Assembly: GCF_016741815.1 (NCBI RefSeq)
Contig: NZ_JAERRJ010000014.1
Span: 164,378-228,377 of the forward strand
Reading direction: 5' to 3'
Length of the DNA stretch: 64,000 bases
Source of the DNA: Nocardia acididurans
GTDB lineage: Bacteria; Actinomycetota; Actinomycetes; Mycobacteriales; Mycobacteriaceae
Part shown: positions 41,434 to 48,955 of the stretch, piece after piece
Position numbering within the stretch: position 1 is the stretch's first letter
Layout of the letters: the number at the start of each line of letters is the position of its first letter
Translations under genes and position numbers: made by a program
Notes under the pieces: model-generated
Databases searched by the model: none
What the model was told of the DNA's origin: nothing
Seen by the model: the letters and a program-made list of their open reading frames with translations, nothing else

Positions 41434-42134
41434 CCGCGAAATCCGCAACGGGGGATCTTCTGGGTGAGATCTTTGCCGTCCACGCGCATGACCAAGCAGC
41501 TGACCGTCGGGAAGTTTCGCCACTGCATCTCATTCGCCGGAAAGTAGATGAAGCTGCGTAGTTCGGTCAGCATCGGGCTGTCGATCAATTCCGGTGTCAG
41601 ATCCTCGCTGCAACGGGCATCGGCCCGGCGCACCGATTCGTCGCGACCAGGCCACGGGCCCGTCACCGAAAACTGCGTGATCACCTCCGCCGCATGCGGC
41701 TGATCACACGGAACGACCGGCATCGACATGATGGTGTTGGACTCCCGCACGCTTTCGACGCAGTCACCGACCGACAAATTCTTCGTGAATGTGGCCGGTT
41801 CCGCCGCCTCTTTCTCGCTGGATCCTTCGGGCGCGAAGAACACCAGCGCAACCACAGCGACGAGCACGTAACACCCGGACGCCGCCATTCCTGCCCGCGC
41901 AAGAACCCCGCCGCGCTGTCCGCGCCTACGGATCTGGGCCAAGGCGATCATCCCCAGCGGCATTGCCAAGAAACACATTCCGAGCAGGCCGAGGATCAAC
42001 GACCCGACCGCGAGGCGATTGGTTTCCGGCTGCTCCGAGGGCGGCTCCGGGTCATCGGCGGTGGTCATGGCCTCGGGGGTCAACGTCGGTTCCCACCCGT
42101 AATCGGCGGACTCTGATTCATGATCACGCTGCAC
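41430..42134 (-). CDS. DUF4190/septum-formation-like membrane protein
   Basis: The product has 234 residues. A Pro/Glu-rich cytoplasmic N-terminus is followed by a DUF4190 pair of helices (NRLAVGSLILGLLGMCFLAM, then a second helix about VLARAGMAASGCYVLVAVVA). The extracytoplasmic domain has cysteines in SVGDCVE, VVPCDQPHAAEV and ARCSEDL, matching septum-formation-family domains. Such proteins are common in actinobacterial envelopes and poorly characterised. The GTG at 42134 has GGGAG upstream. It overlaps the chimeric gene downstream and follows espG by 70 bases. Confidence 0.75.
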   Translation of the reverse strand: MQRDHESESADYGWEPTLTPEAMTTADDPEPPSEQPETNRLAVGSLILGLLGMCFLAMPLGMIALAQIRRRGQRGGVLARAGMAASGCYVLVAVVALVFFAPEGSSEKEAAEPATFTKNLSVGDCVESVRESNTIMSMPVVPCDQPHAAEVITQFSVTGPWPGRDESVRRADARCSEDLTPELIDSPMLTELRSFIYFPANEMQWRNFPTVSCLVMRVDGKDLTQKIPRCGFRG

Positions 42135-42204
42135 TATCGTCTCCCTTTGCCCTCACCCTTGCGACACCGGAACCACGCATGTCGAAATGCGGTCGAATTC
42201 AGCG

Positions 42205-42978
42205 TCAACCAACTTGCTCGCGTTCTTCCTTGATCGCCCGGATAACTTGGGCGATCTGTGAATTCAGCACCGAGACGAACCGGCTGCCATCGGAAGCCAT
42301 GGCGGTGGCGGGGCGGTCGGTGAGGACATAGCGGCCATCACCTTCGAGATCCCGCCAGCCAACCGCGAATCGCCGGATGCCACGGGGCCCGAAAACCGAA
42401 CTGCCCTGCACGATCTGGATCTGGCCGGACGCCGCCAACGGTGCCCGCGAGAACCGAGCCGCTCTGCCATCCATCGAATCGTCGGCAACCACAACGGAAC
42501 TCCGGGATTCCGCGTATTCGTACCCGTCGCCGGCCGAGGTGAGCACGATGTCGCCGCCCGCGCCTGCCTCGGCAGCAGGCAACGCGGCAACAATCGCGTC
42601 CGCGAGCCGAACCGGGTCGCACTCGGTCACCGTGTAGCCGCCACGGTGGTAGATCGACTCACCCGGCAACTGAGTTATGAGATACCCGCGACCGCCCTTG
42701 CGCGACGCCCGCATACGGATCAGCGATGCCGGATCGGACGAACTGCCGCCGCGCACCGTCAGATACAGATCCGGCGCGGACACCACGTCCACGATCTCGT
42801 TCACCTCGTGATCGGCACTGGCACGCACGCGGTCTCGCGCCTGCTGCTGTTCTTCGCGGTATTCCTGCTGGCTCGCCGCAGTGGAGGTGTATAGGAACGG
42901 ATCCGGAAGCTGATCACCGGTCCGGTCCTTCCACAGCACCGAGAACCCGGCCTCACTGAACCGCCAGGTCCGTGTCAC
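42205..42978 (-). CDS. EspG-family ESX secretion-associated chaperone
   Basis: This 257-residue protein has the EspG layout: the opening WRFSEAGFSVLWKDRTGDQL PDPF and a central YLITQLPGES region. It closes with RFAVGWRDLEGDGRYVLTDR. EspG proteins bind PE/PPE-type or other helical ESX substrates in the cytoplasm and keep them soluble for type VII secretion. The GTG at 42978 overlaps the stop of the membrane protein gene as GTGA, so it is co-translated with it. Its proximity to the large ESX-like protein suggests that protein as its client. Confidence 0.85.
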   Translation of the reverse strand: MTRTWRFSEAGFSVLWKDRTGDQLPDPFLYTSTAASQQEYREEQQQARDRVRASADHEVNEIVDVVSAPDLYLTVRGGSSSDPASLIRMRASRKGGRGYLITQLPGESIYHRGGYTVTECDPVRLADAIVAALPAAEAGAGGDIVLTSAGDGYEYAESRSSVVVADDSMDGRAARFSRAPLAASGQIQIVQGSSVFGPRGIRRFAVGWRDLEGDGRYVLTDRPATAMASDGSRFVSVLNSQIAQVIRAIKEEREQVG

Positions 42979-43940
42979 GAGTCCGCCGACGGGGAGGAGT
43001 CCAGACCGCGCGCGCTGCGGAATCGGATAGCGGACCGATCCGAGGACTCGCTTTTGGAGTCATCCTGACGCAGTGTCTTCGGTCTGCGGAAATTCGTACG
43101 ACGCATCCGGTCGATCACCGCGTCAGAGGTGAGCTCGGTCCGCAATTCCGGATACCGCCAATAGAACCGGAGCAGACATAAGAGGAGAGGAGGGTCGATC
43201 TTCAGATTCCAAGCGTGGATCACCATCGATAACTCCAGCTCGTGACGGCCGAAACCCCCGCCCTCCACCTGCACTTTCATCCATGGACGTGGAGAAATCT
43301 GCACAGCGTGCATATTGCTATACAGGACGGGCATAATACGGTCGATATCGTCCCACGCGATGGTCGATTTTGATTTTCCAGCCGCTTTGATCACACCCTC
43401 CTCCGTGACTGCGAGGAAGTGTTTGTGACGGCCGAATACCATGGTTGACAAAACGCTAAAGATGGCCACCAAGAGGATTGTGACCATAACTATACCGCCA
43501 GCATTCAAGCCCATAAAAATAGGATCTTCCGTGGTGGAATAGTTGCGGAGAGAAATAGCTCCACGTAGCGCGATAAATCCAGCACCCAGGAGAAGCCAGA
43601 CAATTATCAATGGCTTCCATGAAGCCCGGACATCAATTCTGAGGCCTCGTCTGTGATTGCCGACAGAACTCACGCATATGCGACGCGGCAACTTGTCTTG
43701 CCTAACGCGGCTGGCAAGCAAGAGAGGTGCAGCCATGGTCAGTGCAGCCAACCCACCAACCAATCCGAACACCCCCGTCAACTGTTCACCACGCCAAAAG
43801 TAATCGCTGGCGAACGGACCTACTAGGATGATGCCAACGACCACGCATGCAACCATCGCGAGGACTATTTTGTACGGTAACCTGGCCGGACCCCATTCTC
43901 GTGGCCATTCCAGCTGTTTATGGTTGTCCGACCGCGACAC
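42975..43940 (-). CDS. Multi-pass membrane protein, candidate immunity protein
   Basis: This 321-residue protein has about four hydrophobic helices in the first 170 residues (IVLAMVACVVVGIILVGPFA, GVFGLVGGLAALTMAAPLLL, PLIIVWLLLGAGFIALRGA and IVMVTILLVAIFSVLSTMVF). A cytoplasmic PH-like or beta-rich domain and a charged tail follow. The DNA is AT-richer than its surroundings: 43501-43560 has 26 G+C of 60. It lies 21 bases after the ESX-like gene and overlaps espG. No family was recognised. A role protecting the producer from the upstream protein's hydrophobic tail is inferred from context. Confidence 0.7.
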   Translation of the reverse strand: MSRSDNHKQLEWPREWGPARLPYKIVLAMVACVVVGIILVGPFASDYFWRGEQLTGVFGLVGGLAALTMAAPLLLASRVRQDKLPRRICVSSVGNHRRGLRIDVRASWKPLIIVWLLLGAGFIALRGAISLRNYSTTEDPIFMGLNAGGIVMVTILLVAIFSVLSTMVFGRHKHFLAVTEEGVIKAAGKSKSTIAWDDIDRIMPVLYSNMHAVQISPRPWMKVQVEGGGFGRHELELSMVIHAWNLKIDPPLLLCLLRFYWRYPELRTELTSDAVIDRMRRTNFRRPKTLRQDDSKSESSDRSAIRFRSARGLDSSPSADS

Positions 43941-43961
43941 TTGAATCCTTCCCTCCGTCCA

Positions 43962-46523
43962 CTATTTGAAAGGTTGTTCTGCGGCGTATGATCCACCCAG
44001 TCCGAAAATGAGACCGCCGATTGCCGCACTGACACCGATACACACAGGCGCGCCGGGGCCGCAGAATATTGGCAACGCCGCTAAAGATGCGAACGCTGCT
44101 GCGCCCGCATATCCGCCACCGACTCCACCAACCGTGCTAGCAATTGCCGCTGGTCCAGATTTGCCGCCGTTCTCCCAGGCGGTCCAGTTGCTGTATGCGT
44201 TGGTTCCGATCAGTGCTGGCCAGCCAAGCATTTTGGCGCTCGCCCCGACCGCTTTGGACAGCCCGTATTTGGCGGCCGCGTCGTCGGCGGCGTCCACCGC
44301 GAATCCTAGGAGTTTAGGGTTGGGTCCATCGACGTAGGAGGTTCCATTCATGTGGAGGATATTGGCCTCAGCCGCCGCTACCGCCGCGCGTACGGCCATA
44401 TTACTACCAGCCACGCCACCGAAGTTCTCCCCGAAGGTAGCGGCCGTGCCGGCAGCGACCATGGGGTCCGTGGTAATGGACTGGTGAGCCGCTTCGAGGA
44501 AGGCGGTGACGCTCCACGGATCGGTGGATTGTGCGGGGTTGCTCGGCAGGATGGATCCGTCCAGGAACTCGGTGACGGTGGTGCCGTTGCTCAACGGGGT
44601 GGTGACGGCGGTGTCGCCGTTGGCGAAGGTCGTGAACACCCGGCCGTTGTTGTCGGCCACCGAGCGGGTGCCGTCGGAGTCCATGCTGGCCAGCAGTGTC
44701 CGGGAACCGTCGGCGGCCACGCCGTTCACATACGTATGGGTGGAACCGTCCGGCGCGGTGAACATCCTGGTGGTGGTCCCGCTGGCGGGGTCGGGGATCT
44801 CGGTGCGGATCGTGCCGTCGTCCAGACGGGTGGTGACCGCCTCCACGCCGAGAGCGCCATTCTGACCGACCGTCTGGGCGCCGAGACTGCCGTCGTCCTT
44901 GGGGGTGGTGACGGTTCGTTGCCGGGTGCCGTCGGGCAGGGTGGTGACAGTGTCGATGATGCCGCTGCCGTCGTTGCGTGGCGTGGCCACCGATACGGTG
45001 TCGGCTCCACCGTCGGTGCTCGACACGACAGTGATGGTGCCATCGGGGGCAACGGTCGTTTTGGCCGTGGTCAGGGTGCCGTCGGGGTTGGGAATGGCGG
45101 TGATGCGAGTGTCGCCGGAGACCTGATACGACACCGGAACGCCCTCTGCCAGGGCCCCGTTCATGGTGAACGGTATATCCGCGGGGTTGGTGGTCGAGGC
45201 TCCCGGCGCACCGGTGAGCTGGTCGTAGAGCGGGTTGCCGGGGGTGGCGAGCGCGGTGATGGGGGTCGCCGCGGCGGGTGGTTGCGGAATGCAGTTGCTG
45301 GAGATCTTCGCGCCTACCCCGTACCAGTTGTCCCAGGTTGTTTGCATCTGTTTGAGCTCTGCCTCATAGGCCGAGCCGCTCGGATCGTTGGCGGTGACGA
45401 GGTTCTGCTGCGGCAGCAGGGATTGCAGTTTGCCCATCCAGCTCTTGGTGAAGGCGAGGGTGTCGCTCATGAACGCCATGTTCTCGGCCAGCGTGTCGAC
45501 ACCGGTCAGGTAGCTGTCCAACGCGGAGCGCGCTTTCCCTGCGGCCGGAGAAGCCCAGACACCCGACGAGTTCGCCTCGCTCACACCGGCCTTCAAGGTT
45601 TCCTGGTACGCGGCGCGGAAGGCGGACGCTTGCGCTTTGAGCCCATCGGCGGCCTTCTTCCACGAGTCGGCGAGCCGCTGTAGCTGGTCGATGATCTGGT
45701 TACCGGCGACGTGGTTGTACTGGGCGACGAACTCGGGCCACGTATACATTTCGCCCGCTTCGGGATCGACCAGCGATTGCTGCATCGAGATGCCGTCGCC
45801 TTCGCGCTTGCCGCGCTCCCACAGCGATTGCGCTTCGCTGGTATCGGTCAGGAGATTGCCGTAGTCCCGCTGCGGTGAATCCGAGTACTTTTGGCTTCCG
45901 TGCCCGGACGATGGCCCCCAGGACGGTGCCGTCGCGGCGCTCGCTTCGAAGGCAACCGGGGTGGCACCGCTGCTGAGGCGGGCGAACGCGGCCCGTGATT
46001 CCTCCTCGCCCTGCTGGTACAGCCCCGTGGCGGCGAGGAAGGTTTCGCCAATATCGGTGAGGATGTCGACATGCCGTGCCAGGGTGCCGTCGGCCATGAT
46101 CGTGGCGGTCCTATTGATCATGCCTGCCAGATCCGCACCGGAACCCTTCAGGTTCAAGGCTTTCAGATCGGCCGCCGATGCCACCTCGGTCTTCGCGTTA
46201 CCCACAGCTCTCGCCATCGTCGCTGCTTCGGAGGCCAACGTGGTGGCAACAGCCGGATCGAATGCGATGGTCGCGGAATTGAATCCGCCACCGCGCGCGT
46301 CCGGCCGCCAATCGTCCCAGGACGTGTACGTGCTGTTTGTTTGCCCCCCGGTCACCGTGTACCCCAGATCCGGTGCAGGCGCGCATCGCGCGTCGGCATT
46401 CGAAATCCACCCTTCAACCCGAACTGAAGCCCGCGGCCCATTGCCCCGACCTTGCCGACCAGACTTCCCGGCATACCTTCCCGACACCATGCCGTAGATC
46501 CACGATCGACGCAAACCCGACAT
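43962..46523 (-). CDS. Large ESX-substrate-like protein with DG-repeats and glycine-zipper C-terminus
   Basis: This 853-residue protein has three regions. Residues about 80-405 are helical and ESX/LXG-like (FDPAVATTLASEAATMARAV; SGVWASPAAGKARSALDSYL). Residues 468-655 hold short beta repeats of the form xDGTxxxT (NPDGTLTT, APDGTITV, LPDGTRQR, LDDGTIRT, APDGSTHT). Residues about 690-853 end in a hydrophobic glycine zipper (STVGGVGGGYAGAAAFASLA and IGVSAAIGGLIFGLGGSYA). There is no signal peptide. The start is unsure (46523 or ATG 46490). The layout fits a type VII-secreted polymorphic toxin; toxicity is inference. Confidence 0.65.
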   Translation of the reverse strand: MSGLRRSWIYGMVSGRYAGKSGRQGRGNGPRASVRVEGWISNADARCAPAPDLGYTVTGGQTNSTYTSWDDWRPDARGGGFNSATIAFDPAVATTLASEAATMARAVGNAKTEVASAADLKALNLKGSGADLAGMINRTATIMADGTLARHVDILTDIGETFLAATGLYQQGEEESRAAFARLSSGATPVAFEASAATAPSWGPSSGHGSQKYSDSPQRDYGNLLTDTSEAQSLWERGKREGDGISMQQSLVDPEAGEMYTWPEFVAQYNHVAGNQIIDQLQRLADSWKKAADGLKAQASAFRAAYQETLKAGVSEANSSGVWASPAAGKARSALDSYLTGVDTLAENMAFMSDTLAFTKSWMGKLQSLLPQQNLVTANDPSGSAYEAELKQMQTTWDNWYGVGAKISSNCIPQPPAAATPITALATPGNPLYDQLTGAPGASTTNPADIPFTMNGALAEGVPVSYQVSGDTRITAIPNPDGTLTTAKTTVAPDGTITVVSSTDGGADTVSVATPRNDGSGIIDTVTTLPDGTRQRTVTTPKDDGSLGAQTVGQNGALGVEAVTTRLDDGTIRTEIPDPASGTTTRMFTAPDGSTHTYVNGVAADGSRTLLASMDSDGTRSVADNNGRVFTTFANGDTAVTTPLSNGTTVTEFLDGSILPSNPAQSTDPWSVTAFLEAAHQSITTDPMVAAGTAATFGENFGGVAGSNMAVRAAVAAAEANILHMNGTSYVDGPNPKLLGFAVDAADDAAAKYGLSKAVGASAKMLGWPALIGTNAYSNWTAWENGGKSGPAAIASTVGGVGGGYAGAAAFASLAALPIFCGPGAPVCIGVSAAIGGLIFGLGGSYAAEQPFK

Positions 46524-46646
46524 TCAGTATTGAACGAACTCGCTGGCGCTGTCGGCGGCCTCCGTTGAGCCGCGTACACAGGAAGTGGGAATGCAAAACG
46601 CCACCCGCCCAACACAGTTCGGGCACGCTTTGTTTAGGGTGCGAGC

Positions 46647-47006
46647 ATGCCTTACCGACCCCAGTCGCACACCGTTCGCATCGTGATCGGTGGCACGCTC
46701 GTCCTCGGTTCGCTGACTGGTTGCGGTTCCGGCGAACCGAGCACCGCAACCCCGAAGCAGGCGTCGCAGACGACCTGCGCGGAGTTCATGCGGATGAGTG
46801 CGTCGGACCAGTTCGATGCGGTCGAGCGGGCAGTCGAGGGTAAACCCGGTTGGGAACTCAAGCCGGCGAACGGAGACGACCCCTCGATGGCGTTGCGGGC
46901 GGCCACAACCATGGCCAAGAAGAACTGCGGCCAGCCCGACGCCGCCGAGAAGACGGTCGCGGATTCGGTGTACGTGCCGCAGGCAACCACGGTACCGACT
47001 CCGTAG
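46647..47006 (+). CDS. Small lipoprotein
   Basis: This 119-residue protein has a lipobox (LVLGSLTGC, Cys about residue 26). The short mature domain carries two further cysteines (TTCAEFMRMSASDQFDAVER and AKKNCGQPDA) and a Pro/Thr-rich end. The C-E-F-M and ND-type helices resemble small mycobacterial lipoproteins in general form. It diverges from the ESX-like gene. The ATG at 46647 lacks a strong ribosome-binding site. No function was recognised. Confidence 0.75.
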   Translation: MPYRPQSHTVRIVIGGTLVLGSLTGCGSGEPSTATPKQASQTTCAEFMRMSASDQFDAVERAVEGKPGWELKPANGDDPSMALRAATTMAKKNCGQPDAAEKTVADSVYVPQATTVPTP

Positions 47007-47167
47007 CGCAAGGTCGGACGAAGGCACCACGCACACAAGCCATCTCGCGGATCTCGTCGGCCGGAGGATTGCCACGAGCCGCCGATAGTATCGGTCGGTT
47101 CGCTTAATCACTGTTGAGTTCACTGTGAACTCAGTTCTCGCACACGTGGCTTCACCCGAGGGGGATC

Positions 47168-48153
47168 GTGAACCATCGGCTGCCTCAGCACGCCTATCGA
47201 CCGTTCCCGCCACCGCAGCAACCGGATCTGAAACCCGTGGCCGTTCTGGTCGGCATATTCGTGGTGGCGGGCGGACTGGCCGGGCTCGTTTCGGCAGTCA
47301 ACGCCTACAACGTACTCGGTACCGACCACCTCCGTTCGACGAAGGACGTCGACTGGCGCTCGATCGGAGCCCTGGTCGATCTGCCGCTGTCGGGCGTCCA
47401 GTTCATCCTGCTATGCGCCGGTGCGTGGCTGTTGTCCCGGCGCAAGGTCGTTGCCCGGGCGCTGGTCGTCATCGGATGTTGTGGCCATGTTTCTGAACGC
47501 CTGTGCTGAGACAGTCTTCGACTCGCTGCACTGGAGTTCGTCGATTTCCTCATCCAAATCCAACGCTCTCATCGGTCTCGCAGTGGGCTGTGCATTCCCC
47601 ACAGTCACCGTACTGCTGGTGATGCTGCCGGTACTGCGCGGCTGGTTCGCGCTTCCGGGTCCGCACCAGCACGGCGATCAGGGCTTTCTCCCACAAGGTC
47701 ACAATCCGCCTGCACCGCGGGATCCGCTTGTGGCCGTGGTCTTTTCCGGTGTGGCGGCGGCGCTCGGCGTAGTTCTGGCCGTGATCCTCGCCGCCGATCA
47801 CTTCAACAACGCCGGCGCTTTCGATGCCACTGATCTGGTAAGGCAAGCGCTGTGGGCAGCGCAGGTGATTCTGCTCATCGCCAGGGTGATCGGGTTGTAT
47901 CTGCGCCACCGCGCCGGCCGGGTCATGATCGTCTCTGGCGCATCGCTCGCGCTCATCGGCGCGCTGATCACTGAGGTGATGCAGTGGGCTGCTAGAAGCA
48001 CCTATAGCACGATCCCCCAGTTCGGTGCTCAACTTCCTCTTCGGGGTGGCGTTCATGTCCAGTCCGGCCCTCGTCACCGCCGGACTCGTTCTAACCCGCG
48101 TTCCAGCCGACTGGCCTTCCGCCCGGTCCGAGACGCCTTCAGCACCAACGTAG
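47168..48153 (+). pseudogene. Multi-pass membrane protein gene with two apparent frameshifts
   Basis: The GTG at 47168 has a strong GAGGGGG site and starts a membrane protein (PVAVLVGIFVVAGGLAGLVS; VQFILLCAGAWLLSRRKVVA). Near 47480 the frame breaks: the first frame stops at 47509, while hydrophobic sequence continues in the next as VVAMFLNACAETVFDSLHWS and later PTVTVLLVMLPVLRGW. Near 48018, at a run of five C, it breaks again. The hydrophobic end SVLNFLFGVAFMSSPALVTAGLVLTR continues in the third frame to TAG 48151-48153. Correcting both would give one protein of about 328 residues. It is either decayed or mis-assembled. Confidence 0.65.
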
Positions 48154-48198
48154 TTTCGCTCGTGCGCCGCCGCTGGCCGCGCGGCGCCGCGTACAGCG

Positions 48199-48933
48199 TC
48201 ACGCGTACCGGTCGACGTGACCGACGGTGACGAATCCGAGCCGTCGATAGATGTGTTCGCCGTCGGGGGAGGCGGTCAGCACCACGCGATCGGAGCCGAA
48301 ATCGAGGGCCAGTTCGAGGGCTCGCCGAGTGAGCACGGTGCCGATGCCCCGGCCTCGGTGATCGGCCCGGGTGACGATGTGCTCGAGCGATGCGCCCGCA
48401 TCGCTGGTGACGACGGCGGCACAGGCGAGCACTTCACCCTGCTCACGCCACAGCAGGTAGCACGTCGAGCCTAGTTCCATGCCCTGGCGCAGAGCGGGTA
48501 CCAGCGCATCCGTGGTCGCGGCACCCGACCAGAGGGCCGCCCACTGCGCGAGCCCGGTGTCGTCGGTGACCTCCTCGATCCGAGGTTCGGGTGTGGATGC
48601 TGTCTCGCCGGGGCCGACGAAGACCATGAGCGGCTCGGTTTCGAAGAGGCTGAGACCATTTCGCGCGAACAGGTCACGAACTTCCGGAGGATCGAGTTCG
48701 CGCCAGCAATGCCAGGACGCGGGGACACCGTCGAACAGGGTCCGCAGCCGCTCGAACTCGAGAGGAAGCTCACCGCCCAGTCTCAGCACTGCGTTCAGTT
48801 CGTCGCTGGGCGCGGCGGTGCGGAACCAGGCGGCTGCCTCGTCGCTGCTGGATTCGCGCGCTCGCACCACATGTGTGGCGATGTAGGTGGTTACCGCGTC
48901 AGCGCAGCGTCGCCGCTCGTCCGGGTCGGTCAT
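48199..48933 (-). CDS. GNAT-family N-acetyltransferase
   Basis: This 244-residue protein has the GNAT acetyl-CoA-binding motif RGRGIGTVLTRRAL in its C-terminal half, preceded by the strand LEHIVTRADH and followed by VVLTASPDGEHIYRRLGF. The N-terminal ~110 residues form a second degenerate domain. The ATG at 48933 has an excellent AGGAGGA site. It lies 22 bases downstream of the large LuxR regulator gene in the same direction and is probably co-transcribed. The substrate is unknown. Confidence 0.88.
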   Translation of the reverse strand: MTDPDERRRCADAVTTYIATHVVRARESSSDEAAAWFRTAAPSDELNAVLRLGGELPLEFERLRTLFDGVPASWHCWRELDPPEVRDLFARNGLSLFETEPLMVFVGPGETASTPEPRIEEVTDDTGLAQWAALWSGAATTDALVPALRQGMELGSTCYLLWREQGEVLACAAVVTSDAGASLEHIVTRADHRGRGIGTVLTRRALELALDFGSDRVVLTASPDGEHIYRRLGFVTVGHVDRYA

Positions 48934-48955
48934 CGTTCCTCCTGATCAATGGGTG

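Noticed and set aside
44700..45130. Periodic sequence in the ESX-like gene considered as a DNA repeat or CRISPR array
   Set aside because: The periodicity is at the protein level (DGT-type beta repeats). No identical DNA units or spacers are present.
44352..45683. 443-residue plus-strand ORF
   Set aside because: It is antisense to the ESX-like gene. The Gly/Val/Arg-rich translation reflects GC-biased third positions.
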